A DNA stretch of 32,945 nt from positions 1 to 32,945 of the forward strand of contig MWYV01000017.1 of the NCBI GenBank assembly GCA_002050435.1, in the 5' to 3' direction. This stretch comes from Chitinophagales bacterium 33-2. Its GTDB lineage: Bacteria > Bacteroidota > Bacteroidia > Chitinophagales > Chitinophagaceae. This document shows positions 17,492 to 26,883 of the stretch, in pieces. A model generated the notes under the pieces. It saw only the letters and a program-made list of their open reading frames with translations, had not been told where the DNA came from and did no database searches. Position 1 is the stretch's first letter; each line of letters starts with the position of its first letter. The position numbers and the translations under genes are program-made.

Positions 17492-18886
17492 TCAGCGGTG
17501 GGAAAGGGTTTCAGGAGGTTTGTCAAGCCGCCTCAACCGCTGCGGGTGCTGCACAATATAAGACCGTAACAGCATCCTGATATAGCTGTTTTCTTTGTAG
17601 GGATTAATATATTCCCTGATAGAATCACTTGAAATTTCTTTCATGCTTTTAGGCAGGTAACCCATACCCAAAAAACTGCCACCCTCCACCATGATGCATG
17701 AGATCTCCTCTTCAGTCTTCCCCTTATCCAATACAACATAGGATGATGTGTCGGTAAGTGATGCTATGGCCTGCACTACCCTTTGATTATACCCTTGCGG
17801 CATTTCTTTTTTTTCGCAGGCACCATTACAATGCTGCTCTTCAATTCCTATACAGGGATCAGAGCCGGTTTGAATGAAACATAACCTTGGACAAAGCTGG
17901 TAAGTTTTGACCAGTTTTTTGAGCACCCCATGGCCATCAACTTTATAATGAAAAGTACAAACAGGGTTACTGCATTTTCTTTTCTTCTCAATAGCAAGAC
18001 GCATGTACCCGTTCTGGTCTTCATAAACAAAAATTCCAAATGTTTCTTCCGGACGTTTTTGCGCAGTATTGAATTGGGGCCATAATTTTTTTATTTCTGC
18101 AGATTCCAGGATGGAAGCCATCAGCTCTGTTGCAGTGACCTGGAATTTTATGGTATAGATATGCCTGATGAAATTTTGTTTTTGTTTACCTGCCGAATTA
18201 TTACTGAAATGGCTATTGACCCTCGAACGAATATTTTTTGCTTTGCCTACATAGATCACTTTCCCTTTCTGATCGTGGAAATAATACACACCGGGAGATG
18301 CAGGAAGTGCATCATAATCAGATTTGGAAACATGGGGTGGCAATAATTGTTCTTTAGAATTCCGGTTCAGGCTTTGACTAATAATATTGTTTGGGTCATT
18401 CTCCAGCATCTTTTTGAAAAGAAGAACCGTGGCCTGGGCATCACCACCCGCACGGTGGCGATCCTTCAGTTCAATTTCAAGAGAATGACAAAGATTGCCG
18501 AGACTGTAGGAAGGGAAACCAGGTAAGATCTGCCTCGCCAGCCTTACAGTACACAGTTTTTTTGCATGGAAGGTATAACCATGATGATCCAAATGATTTT
18601 TTACAAATGAGTAATCAAAGTTCACATTGTGCGCAACGAAAATATTTCCCTGAAGCAGGGTGAAAACTTTTTCAGCCACTTCTTCAAAACAAGGCGCATC
18701 TACCACCATCTGGTTGGTGATACCCGTAAATGCCTGAATATACCGTGGGATCAATTGATGCGGATTGACCAGGGTTTCAAATTCTTCCACCACTTCCCTC
18801 CCATCAAATATCTTTATGGCAATTTCAATGATGCCATTTGCGGAAGCATAACCGCCTGTGGTCTCTATATCTACAATGGCATACAT
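17492..18886 (-). CDS. DEDDh exonuclease/GIY-YIG endonuclease fusion (DnaQ-Cho/UvrC-like)
   Basis: The 464-residue start at 18886 (ATG) is preferred because it opens directly with the exonuclease motif YAIVDIETTGG; a TTG start at 18937 would overlap the next gene's start. Residues 1-165 are a DnaQ-like 3'-5' exonuclease: Asp6 and Glu8, Asp91 (HNVNFDYS), His144 and Asp149. Residues ~193-275 are a GIY-YIG domain (GVYYF at 199, VIYVGKA at 210, and a candidate Glu261 in ILESAEIKKL). A Cys-rich region follows (305-357: Cys305, 310, 332, 336, 345, 353, 357), like the cluster that binds an Fe-S centre in UvrC. Likely DNA repair in the cytosol; this plan is known from mycobacteria and other groups. 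Confidence 0.9.
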   Translation of the reverse strand: MYAIVDIETTGGYASANGIIEIAIKIFDGREVVEEFETLVNPHQLIPRYIQAFTGITNQMVVDAPCFEEVAEKVFTLLQGNIFVAHNVNFDYSFVKNHLDHHGYTFHAKKLCTVRLARQILPGFPSYSLGNLCHSLEIELKDRHRAGGDAQATVLLFKKMLENDPNNIISQSLNRNSKEQLLPPHVSKSDYDALPASPGVYYFHDQKGKVIYVGKAKNIRSRVNSHFSNNSAGKQKQNFIRHIYTIKFQVTATELMASILESAEIKKLWPQFNTAQKRPEETFGIFVYEDQNGYMRLAIEKKRKCSNPVCTFHYKVDGHGVLKKLVKTYQLCPRLCFIQTGSDPCIGIEEQHCNGACEKKEMPQGYNQRVVQAIASLTDTSSYVVLDKGKTEEEISCIMVEGGSFLGMGYLPKSMKEISSDSIREYINPYKENSYIRMLLRSYIVQHPQRLRRLDKPPETLSHR

Positions 18887-18936
18887 CAGGAATTGTTTAG
18901 GATCGAAAGGGAATCGAAGGTCTAAAATTTTTAGCA

Positions 18937-19884
18937 ATGGAGCAAGGTAAATTTGAAATGTTTCAAAACAGGCTGGAAAAAGTGTACCGGCACCGCTCCA
19001 AACAGGCCCGGAGACAGGGTATTGATTGTTTCAGGATCTATGACCACGACTTACCCGAATTTCCTTTTATCGTGGAACGCTTTGACGATAAACTATATGT
19101 TTCAGAATACAAACGCCACCATGACATGGAAGATACTGCCTATGAATTCTGGCTGGAAAGATCAAAAGAGATCATGGCAGTTGTAACAGGTATTGCCTTC
19201 GAAAATATTTTCGCGCGGATGCGGCAAAGAAAATCCGGCAGGAAAGGACAATACCAGAAACTTGATGAAGAAAAAAATGAATTTGTAGTAAAAGAAAATG
19301 GACTTTCTTTTTTTGTAAACCTTACCGATTACCTGGATACCGGGTTATTTCTTGACCACAGGATCACCCGCCAGATGGTGCGCGAGGCATCTAACCAGAA
19401 ATCGGTATTAAACCTGTTTGCTTATACGGGTTCATTCTCTGTTTATGCTGCGGCCGGAAATGCTTCAAGCGTTGTAACTGTTGATCTTTCAAAAACCTAC
19501 CTTGACTGGGCGAAAAGAAATATGGAATTGAATTTTAGTTCATTCCCTAACCATCACATTGTACATGCAGATGTAAAACAATTTCTGAAGGAAGAAAAGA
19601 AATCCCGGTATGACATCATTGTGCTGGATCCTCCCACTTTCAGTAATAGTAAAAGAATGGAAGACATTCTGGATATTCAAAGAGACCATGTGGAACTGGT
19701 TAATGATTGCCTGGAATTATTACATCCAGGTGGAGTAATTTATTTCAGCAACAATTTCACAAAATTTGAACTGCATACATCGGAGATCAGGTCAAAGGAA
19801 ATAAAAGATATTACAAAAGCGACCACGCCTTTTGATTTTGAAGGAAAATTAAACCGGCCCTGTTATAAGATCAGGAAGATGTAA
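18937..19884 (+). CDS. RlmK-like class I SAM-dependent 23S rRNA methyltransferase
   Basis: The 315-residue protein matches the C-terminal half (RlmK) of the fused E. coli RlmL enzyme, as a separate protein. It has an N-terminal FQNRLEKVYRHRSKQARR then CFRIYDHDLPEFPF, the SAM-binding motif LNLFAYTGSFSVYAA (158-172), VDLSKTYLDWAKRN, and the active-site-like DPPTF (231-235). By analogy it makes 7-methylguanosine at 23S position 2069 (E. coli numbering); the exact site is inferred. The ATG at 18937 is taken, but Met8 at 18958 gives the more typical family start. It is divergent from the nuclease gene with a gap of 50 bases. Confidence 0.9.
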   Translation: MEQGKFEMFQNRLEKVYRHRSKQARRQGIDCFRIYDHDLPEFPFIVERFDDKLYVSEYKRHHDMEDTAYEFWLERSKEIMAVVTGIAFENIFARMRQRKSGRKGQYQKLDEEKNEFVVKENGLSFFVNLTDYLDTGLFLDHRITRQMVREASNQKSVLNLFAYTGSFSVYAAAGNASSVVTVDLSKTYLDWAKRNMELNFSSFPNHHIVHADVKQFLKEEKKSRYDIIVLDPPTFSNSKRMEDILDIQRDHVELVNDCLELLHPGGVIYFSNNFTKFELHTSEIRSKEIKDITKATTPFDFEGKLNRPCYKIRKM

Positions 19885-20071
19885 TTATGTTTTTGATTAA
19901 ATAAAAAGGATATATCAAAAGTAAAATGAAGGTGCTGAGTATTGATTTTACAAAGAATCCATTTATAATTTATTATGACCGATGTGTTGATAATTATTAC
20001 AATATTTGGCAGGCCATTTATCTTAATGCTTCTGTTCACTATTAAACTATTTAGCTTATATTCCACTAGTT

Positions 20072-20713
20072 ATGTCAATAACAGAAAGAGATGCCCACAG
20101 TGCAACCTGGCAGCAATTTTCCCGAGGTGAGGAAGAGGCAGTTTCAGAATTATATCGGCAGCATTATTTCGCTTTGATAAATTATGGATTAACCCTTATT
20201 TCTGACCGGGGCAAAGTTAATGACCATTTTATGGAGGTCTTGCTTGGATTATGGGATAAGAGAAGCAGGCTTCCAGAAGTAATGAATGTAAGGTCTTATT
20301 TAATGACATCTCTTCGCAGGAAAATCCTTGACGGAATAAAAACAGAGAACAGGCACAAAATAATTCACCAGGAACTGGAAGAAGAATTAGAAACTACACA
20401 ATGGTCTTATGAAGATTACCTGGTGAAATATTATTCCGACAAAGAATTCAGAACAAGGATTGAAAGCGCTTTAAAAAAATTAAGTCCCAGGCAACTCGAG
20501 CTCCTGCAAATGAAATTTTACAGGGATATGGATTATGCGACCATCGCCACCGAATGCAGAATTACAAAAAGAACTGCTTATAATATCATATATGATGCAA
20601 TAAAAATTCTTAAGGTAGAATTATACGATGATAAGAACAGTTCTTTCCAGATTCATATTCCCGGAATCATTCTTTTTCTACTCACAGCAGCGGGTTCAAA
20701 AAATATTCTTTAA
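20072..20713 (+). CDS. ECF-type RNA polymerase sigma factor (FecI-like)
   Basis: The 213-residue product has sigma region 2 (~15-90: EEAVSELYRQHYFALINYG, then VRSYLMTSLRRKILD) and region 4 (~145-200: LSPRQLELLQMKFYRDMDY, helix-turn-helix RITKRTAYNIIYDAIK). After region 4 there is a strongly hydrophobic tail (PGIILFLLTAAG). It is followed after 68 bases by a FecR-type anti-sigma gene, then SusC/SusD, the usual layout for a locus switched on by its own outer membrane receptor. It should direct RNA polymerase to the SusC promoter; that promoter cannot be identified by eye. Confidence 0.93.
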   Translation: MSITERDAHSATWQQFSRGEEEAVSELYRQHYFALINYGLTLISDRGKVNDHFMEVLLGLWDKRSRLPEVMNVRSYLMTSLRRKILDGIKTENRHKIIHQELEEELETTQWSYEDYLVKYYSDKEFRTRIESALKKLSPRQLELLQMKFYRDMDYATIATECRITKRTAYNIIYDAIKILKVELYDDKNSSFQIHIPGIILFLLTAAGSKNIL

Positions 20714-20781
20714 AAAAATTTAAAAAATCCATAGTAAATCAGGGAGGGTTTACCGTCAATGCTGTATAACCATTCCTGATT

Positions 20782-22044
20782 ATGCAATATGAGCAATTTA
20801 AGGCTGAAGATTTTGTAATGGAAGAAAGCTTTCAGCAGTACTGCAAGGGAGAAACTAATGAAGCAGTGGCGTTCTGGTCCAAATGGAAAAAAGAAAATCC
20901 AGCCCAGTCTGCAGAGATCGAAAAAGCAGAAAACATCCTTTCCCTGTTAAATGGTGGCCATCACAGCAAAGCATTTCTTGAGCATTCTGAAAAATTTAAT
21001 CAGCTGGTCCTGAACAGAAAAGGTTTTGGAGAAAAAGCTATTATTACCTCTTTTGCAGGCCATCGTTCCCATCGAAAAAGATTTTTCACCTATATGGCTG
21101 CCGCCATTATCCTCGGGCTTATGCTAACCGGGGCCTTCTTTTATTTCAATTCTGGCAAAAATCCTGTTGAGTCTGTCACAAAAACAGAGGTTCCTACAGT
21201 TGTTCCCGATATTTTGCCAGGAGGCGACAATGCCATTCTTACCCTGGCCGATGGCACCCGGATCGAGTTGAATACAGTAACAGATGGAAGGCTAAAACTA
21301 GAGGATGGATCAAATATCAGGAAAGAAGGAGCAGAATTATTATATGATGGTTCAACACTTCAGTCAGAAGTAGTAGTCTTCAACTCCATTTCCACTCCAA
21401 AAGGCGGACAATACAAGATCATATTAAGTGACGGCACTAAAATATGGCTTAATGCAGCTTCCTCACTTCATTATCCAACTTCTTTCCCGGGTTCTTCACG
21501 AATAGTTGAATTGACCGGGGAAGGATATTTTGAAGTGGCAACCAATGCATCAAAACCATTTATGGTAAAAGTAAATGGCATTGAAGTGGAGGTGCTCGGC
21601 ACACATTTCAATATCAACAGTTATGATGATGAACCTGTTTTGAAAACAACCCTTCTTGAAGGATCTGTAAGTATCCGGAAAAATGAACATTCAATTGTTA
21701 TGAAAAAAGGCGAGCAGGTAGCATTTTCCAACACTTCACTAAGTGTACAGTCAGCAAAAAGACCTCCTTCAGTTACACTTCTGGATGAAACAGAACTCAG
21801 CCAGGCGATTGCATGGAAAGATGGAGTCTTTGATTTCAATAATGATCATATAACCCATATCATGCGACAGTTATCGAGGTGGTATAATGTAGATGTGAAA
21901 TACAAAGGAAGGGTGCCCGAAAAACATTATACAGGAACCATAAGGAAGTCTGTTCCTATTTCCGAGGTCATAAAAATGATTGAAATAGCAGGAGGAACAG
22001 GAATATCAATAGACCAGCGAACCATAAATATCCAGGAAAAATAA
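20782..22044 (+). CDS. FecR-type anti-sigma factor
   Basis: The 420-residue protein has an N-terminal cytosolic region (1-100) that should bind the sigma factor and one membrane segment (about 101-122, FFTYMAAAIILGLMLTGAFF). The periplasmic FecR domain (~195-310) shows STPKGGQYKIILSDGTKIW, LNAASSLHYP, ELTGEGYFEVA and VLGTHFNINSY. A C-terminal DUF4974-type module (~340-418: MRQLSRWYNVDVKYKG, then VPISEVIKMIE) follows. It is expected to hold the sigma factor until the SusC STN domain contacts it. Next in line after the sigma gene and before susC. Confidence 0.93.
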   Translation: MQYEQFKAEDFVMEESFQQYCKGETNEAVAFWSKWKKENPAQSAEIEKAENILSLLNGGHHSKAFLEHSEKFNQLVLNRKGFGEKAIITSFAGHRSHRKRFFTYMAAAIILGLMLTGAFFYFNSGKNPVESVTKTEVPTVVPDILPGGDNAILTLADGTRIELNTVTDGRLKLEDGSNIRKEGAELLYDGSTLQSEVVVFNSISTPKGGQYKIILSDGTKIWLNAASSLHYPTSFPGSSRIVELTGEGYFEVATNASKPFMVKVNGIEVEVLGTHFNINSYDDEPVLKTTLLEGSVSIRKNEHSIVMKKGEQVAFSNTSLSVQSAKRPPSVTLLDETELSQAIAWKDGVFDFNNDHITHIMRQLSRWYNVDVKYKGRVPEKHYTGTIRKSVPISEVIKMIEIAGGTGISIDQRTINIQEK

Positions 22045-22123
22045 TTTAATCCGCATACCTGAGCAAACTTTTGATTTTCATTAAGCCAGTAAAACCGATT
22101 GAAGTAAACCTCAACTAATTACT

Positions 22124-25100
22124 ATGACACAAATTCTAAAAAACATGAAGGGTAGTTTATTAAGCCCTCATGCAAAACTGCTAAGGATTATGAAACTCTT
22201 GTCAATCTTTCTTTTTGCTGCCTTCATGCAGGTGCATGCAAAAAGCAATTCACAAACAGTAACACTTGATCTGAAAAATGTTTCTTTAGAAAAAGTTTTT
22301 AAAGAGATCAGGAAACAGACCGACTTCCTTTTCCTTTACAACAATGAGGAAATAAAAAAGATAGGAAAAGTCAGCATTCATGTGCAGGATGCCACTATTG
22401 AAGAAGTGTTGATGAAAAGTTTAAGCGCTACAGGGTTTTCTTATAAGATCGTTGACAAAACAATTGTGATCAATCCAAGGATCCAGGATATAAAACCTGC
22501 TGATCTTACAATTGCAGCAATTGACGTGCAGGGTATGATAAAAGATGCTGCCGGCACACCCCTTTCGGGCGCTTCTGTAAAAGTGAAGGGATCACGATCG
22601 GGAACCATTACCAATGAAAGAGGGCAATTCACATTGAGAGGAATAAATGAAACTGCAACACTCGAAATTTCTTTTGTAGGGTATGCCACTTCTTTTATTC
22701 AGGTCAGCAACCGAACTTATATTGAGGTATCGTTAGCTGTTTCCGAAAACAAGTTAGATGAAACAGTTTTGATAGCATATGGGCGTACATCCAAGCGTTT
22801 GAATACAGGGGCTGTTTCAACAGTTACCAGTGAGATCATTGGAAACCAGCCCGTGTCAAATCCCGTGGCAGCCTTGCAGGGAAGGGTTTCTGGTTTAATG
22901 ATCTCTTCATCAAGCGGTTTACCAGGAGGAGATATGCAGGTAAGAATAAGAGGTGAGAATTCGATGAAGCAGGGTAATGATCCCCTGTATATTGTAGATG
23001 GTGTTCCTTTTATTTCATCAGCACTGAATCTATTCCAGGGTGCTAACGGATCGCAAAGTCCTTTAAACAGTTTAAACCCTGGTGATATTGAAAGAGTGGA
23101 AGTACTGAAAGATGCAGATGCTACAGCCATTTATGGATCAAGAGGTGCCAATGGCGTGATCCTTATCACCACAAAAAAAGGTGTAGCAGGACAGAGTGCT
23201 GTGAACGTAAATGTTTATCATGGAGTGAGTAAGGTTTCAAATATGATGGACATGCTGAACACGCAACAATACCTTGCTTTAAGAAAAGATGCGTTTGAAA
23301 AAGATGGTGTGGTTCCAACAGCTGCCAATGCCCCCGACCTTTTGGTTTGGGACCAGAATACAGAAACCGACTGGCAGAAATTATTAATTGGCAATACAGC
23401 AAATTTAACAGAAGCGCAGATCTCTTTTTCAGGTGGAACTGCCCAAACACGATTCTTATTCAGTGGAACCTACAGGCATGAAACCACAGTAATGCCCGGC
23501 GATTTTGCTTTTAAAAAAGGAGGTGTATTATTAAATGCAGATCATAATTCTGTTAACAGGAAATTTGGAGTAACTGCATCTCTGAATTTTAATTCTGATA
23601 ACAATTCAATTTTCCCTACAGACGTCACCCAGTATTTTACGCTTCCTCCCAACTATGCTCCTTACAATCCTGATGGAAGCTACCAGTGGTTTGGAAATGT
23701 GCAGAACCCATTGGCTTACCTGAACAGAACTTACGTAACCAAAACCTCTAATCTTATAGGAAATACTGTACTGAAGTATAACCTTTTTTCCAATCTTACG
23801 TTAAGGACAAACATGGGTATCAGCCAGACACGTATGGATCAATTACAAACCCTGCCTTTCTCTGGTTTTAACCCACTTACTGCGCCTGCCAGCCAGAGCC
23901 AGTTTGGAGATGCCTCTGTTAAATCCTATATCGTTGAACCGCAGGCTGAATTCAATACACGTGCCGGAGCAGGACAATTGAATATATTAGCCGGTACGAG
24001 CTGGCAGCAAACGCTCACTGAAGGGAAATTCCTGTTTGCTACAGGATTTTCAAGTGATGCGTTACTAAAAGATATCAGGTCGGCCTCCACGGTAACAGTA
24101 AGATCGAATGATTACAGGCAATATAATTACCAGTCGGTTTTTGGTCGTGTGAATTATAACCTGCTTCAAAAATATATTGTAAACCTTACTTTCCGTCGCG
24201 ATGGATCGAGCCGTTTTGGACCAGGAAAACGATTTGGCAATTTTGGGGCTGCAGGACTTGCATGGGTTTTTTCAGAAGAGAGATTTGCTGAAGGTATATC
24301 ATTCCTAAGCTTTGGTAAGATCAGGGGAAGTTATGGAACAACCGGAAACGACCAGATTGGAGACTATCAATATCTTGACACATGGGGTTCATCCAGTTTT
24401 CCTTACGGGGGTCTAACAGGATTAACTCCCACCAGGGTTTACAATGCAGACTACAGCTGGGAAGTAAATAAGAAAAAAGAAATTGCCCTTGAATTAGGTT
24501 TTTTTCAAAACAGGATCTTACTTACCACAAATTATTATAATAACAGGTCATCAAATCAATTGATCGGCAGAACACTTTCCGCGCAGTCGGGTTTTTCTTC
24601 TTACATAGCTAATCTTCCTGCAAAAGTAGAAAACTCAGGATGGGAATTTGAGCTCAACTCAACCAATGTAAAAGGAAAGAATTTTACTTGGGAAACAGCA
24701 TTCAACATCACTTTACCAGCCAATAAATTGCTGGAGTATCCTGGTCTTGACAAATCGGCTGATGCTTCCAGCTATGAAGTAGGACAATCGATAAGGATGA
24801 TCAAAGGTTTTCAGTTCACCGGCGTTAACCCCGCAACAGGAATCCCTGAATTCCTGGATGTAAATAACGATGGGGTGATTTCAAGTCCGAAGGATTATGT
24901 GGTACTTGGCGAAACAATGCCAAAATTTTATGGAGGGCTTTCGAACAGTTTATCTTACAATAACCTGAGCCTTGATATATTTTTCCAGTTTGTTAACCAG
25001 GAATCCATCACAGCAGACTGGGGCCCAACAGTAAGTGTATATGGCGCCATGGCCAACAAAGATGTTTCTGCACTCGACCGCTGGATGAAACCAGGTGATA

Positions 25101-25453
25101 TTACCAACATCCCGAGGGCATCAGCCACATCAGCCAATGCAGCTAATGTAGCTTTCAGAAATTTCTACAGGTCATCTAGCGCTGCATGGGGCGATGCATC
25201 TTATATCAGGCTGAAAAATGTAGCGCTCTCCTATGACCTTAGCGGCGTGTTGAAAAAAATAAAATTGAACGGAGGAAGTATATATGTCCTTGGACAAAAC
25301 CTCTGGACCATTACCAACTATAAAGGCCTTGATCCTGAGATCAATGGTTTTGACCGGAGATTTGTTTTCCCGATCAATCCATTCGGTTCTGTAAAAACAC
25401 AGGCATTACCTGTATTAAGAACCATCACAGTTGGAATGAAACTATCCTTATAA
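22124..25453 (+). CDS. SusC/RagA-type TonB-dependent outer membrane receptor with STN domain
   Basis: The 1109-residue product begins with a long-n-region signal peptide (start at Met1; the hydrophobic run LLSIFLFAAFMQVHA then AKSNSQ). An STN domain follows (~45-115: VSLEKVFKEIRKQTDFLFLY), which couples receptor state to FecR. Next come a carboxypeptidase-regulatory-like module (~132-210: GASVKVKGSRSGTITNERG), a TonB-box region (LDETVLIAYGRTSKR), and the plug (ALQGRVSGLMI, QVRIRGENS, DPLYIVDGVPF, DADATAIYGSRGANGVI). The rest is the outer membrane barrel. It forms the pore under the SusD lid and takes up nutrients with TonB energy. SusD follows after 17 bases. Confidence 0.96.
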   Translation: MTQILKNMKGSLLSPHAKLLRIMKLLSIFLFAAFMQVHAKSNSQTVTLDLKNVSLEKVFKEIRKQTDFLFLYNNEEIKKIGKVSIHVQDATIEEVLMKSLSATGFSYKIVDKTIVINPRIQDIKPADLTIAAIDVQGMIKDAAGTPLSGASVKVKGSRSGTITNERGQFTLRGINETATLEISFVGYATSFIQVSNRTYIEVSLAVSENKLDETVLIAYGRTSKRLNTGAVSTVTSEIIGNQPVSNPVAALQGRVSGLMISSSSGLPGGDMQVRIRGENSMKQGNDPLYIVDGVPFISSALNLFQGANGSQSPLNSLNPGDIERVEVLKDADATAIYGSRGANGVILITTKKGVAGQSAVNVNVYHGVSKVSNMMDMLNTQQYLALRKDAFEKDGVVPTAANAPDLLVWDQNTETDWQKLLIGNTANLTEAQISFSGGTAQTRFLFSGTYRHETTVMPGDFAFKKGGVLLNADHNSVNRKFGVTASLNFNSDNNSIFPTDVTQYFTLPPNYAPYNPDGSYQWFGNVQNPLAYLNRTYVTKTSNLIGNTVLKYNLFSNLTLRTNMGISQTRMDQLQTLPFSGFNPLTAPASQSQFGDASVKSYIVEPQAEFNTRAGAGQLNILAGTSWQQTLTEGKFLFATGFSSDALLKDIRSASTVTVRSNDYRQYNYQSVFGRVNYNLLQKYIVNLTFRRDGSSRFGPGKRFGNFGAAGLAWVFSEERFAEGISFLSFGKIRGSYGTTGNDQIGDYQYLDTWGSSSFPYGGLTGLTPTRVYNADYSWEVNKKKEIALELGFFQNRILLTTNYYNNRSSNQLIGRTLSAQSGFSSYIANLPAKVENSGWEFELNSTNVKGKNFTWETAFNITLPANKLLEYPGLDKSADASSYEVGQSIRMIKGFQFTGVNPATGIPEFLDVNNDGVISSPKDYVVLGETMPKFYGGLSNSLSYNNLSLDIFFQFVNQESITADWGPTVSVYGAMANKDVSALDRWMKPGDITNIPRASATSANAANVAFRNFYRSSSAAWGDASYIRLKNVALSYDLSGVLKKIKLNGGSIYVLGQNLWTITNYKGLDPEINGFDRRFVFPINPFGSVKTQALPVLRTITVGMKLSL

Positions 25454-25470
25454 CAATTAATAAGAACATC

Positions 25471-26853
25471 ATGAACTTTATAAAATATTCAATTTTACTG
25501 TTGCTGGTAGTGCTTGTAAATAGTTCCTGCAAAAAATACGTTGACATTCCACCGCCTACCAACCAGCTGGTACAACAACTGGTTTTTTCAGATGATAAAA
25601 CAGCTACCGCCACTGTTGCAGGTTTATACAGCCGCCTGAATGCCTTCAATTCATCCTTTGGAAATTCACTTGGAAATTTTCTTCCTGCCTTCAGCGCTGA
25701 TGAATTCAGGTATATACTTAATGCAGCATCATTTGATGAATTTGCACAGCATAGCATTTCTTCTTCCAATACAAACATCAAAAGCCTTTGGGATAATCCT
25801 TATGCTTATATCTATCATGCAAATGCCATACTGGAGGGATTGAACAAAGCACCCAATGTATCTGCTGCTACCAAAACTCAATTAGCTGGTGAAGCAAAAT
25901 TTATCCGGGCTTTCTGTTACTTCTATCTCGTAAATTATTTCGGAGATGTACCGCTGGTTATGAATACAGATTTTGCAGTGAATACTTCTCTTCCACGTTC
26001 ACCATCGGCTGAAGTTTATGCAGCCGTTATCAAAGACCTTACTGAAGCACAGGCTGAATTAAATATTAATTACCCTTCGGCAGAAAGAACCAGGGCAAAT
26101 AAAGCTGTCGCCACTGCATTGCTGGCAAGAGTTAATCTTTACATGTCTGAGTGGGCAAAGGCTGAAGCCGAAGCAACAAAGCTCCTTACTAATACCACTT
26201 ACATTCTTTTAGCAAACCTGAATTCCATCTTTTTAAAAAATAGTACGGAAGCTATCCTTCAATGGCAAACCATCAATACGTCCACCGCAGGTGTAAATAC
26301 ATGGGAAGGTTTCAGTATAATTCCGGCGACACCAACATCAAATACCGGTTATTATGCTTATAGTAATTTCCTCTCCGCTTTTGAACCTGGAGACCAGAGA
26401 AGAAATTCATGGGTGAATCCAATTACCATCAGCGGCACGGTACATCACTATCCATATAAGTATAAATTAAGAACCAATACACCTGTTTTGGAATATTCTA
26501 TGGTAATGAGGCTGGCAGAACAATATCTTATCAGGGCCGAAGCAAGAGCGCAACAAAATAATTTAACCGGTGCTAAATCGGATGTGGATGAAATTCGTAA
26601 AAGAGCCTCTCTTCCTATACTGCCAGATAATCTTACAAAAGAACAGTTACTTCTTGCCATTGAAAAAGAAAGGAGAATAGAATTATTTGCAGAATGGGGG
26701 CACAGATGGCTCGACCTGCGCAGAACAGGCAGGGCGCTTACCGTTTTGTCGGCGGTGAAACCAGGCATTGAAGCAACGGATCTTTTATATCCAATTCCTC
26801 TTGATGCCACCCTTACCAATCCAAACCTTGTTCAAAATCCAGGATATAATTAA
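25471..26853 (+). CDS. RagB/SusD-type nutrient-binding outer membrane lipoprotein
   Basis: The 460-residue product has a lipoprotein signal (hydrophobic run, Cys20 in VNSSCKK) and the SusD helical (TPR-like) scaffold: AEAEATKLLTNTTY, EQYLIRAEARAQQNNLTGAKSDVDEIRKRA (helix pair near residue 350, broken over several turns), then EKERRIELFAEWGHRW and LDLRRTGRAL. The C-terminus has YPIPLDATLTNPNLVQNPGY, the typical end of the family. It sits on the cell surface as the lid of the SusC pore and binds the substrate, which is unknown. The gene is 17 bases after susC and 30 before the tlpA-like gene. Confidence 0.95.
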   Translation: MNFIKYSILLLLVVLVNSSCKKYVDIPPPTNQLVQQLVFSDDKTATATVAGLYSRLNAFNSSFGNSLGNFLPAFSADEFRYILNAASFDEFAQHSISSSNTNIKSLWDNPYAYIYHANAILEGLNKAPNVSAATKTQLAGEAKFIRAFCYFYLVNYFGDVPLVMNTDFAVNTSLPRSPSAEVYAAVIKDLTEAQAELNINYPSAERTRANKAVATALLARVNLYMSEWAKAEAEATKLLTNTTYILLANLNSIFLKNSTEAILQWQTINTSTAGVNTWEGFSIIPATPTSNTGYYAYSNFLSAFEPGDQRRNSWVNPITISGTVHHYPYKYKLRTNTPVLEYSMVMRLAEQYLIRAEARAQQNNLTGAKSDVDEIRKRASLPILPDNLTKEQLLLAIEKERRIELFAEWGHRWLDLRRTGRALTVLSAVKPGIEATDLLYPIPLDATLTNPNLVQNPGYN

Positions 26854-26883
26854 TTCAGTGGCAAACCAGTAAAATAAACAACA

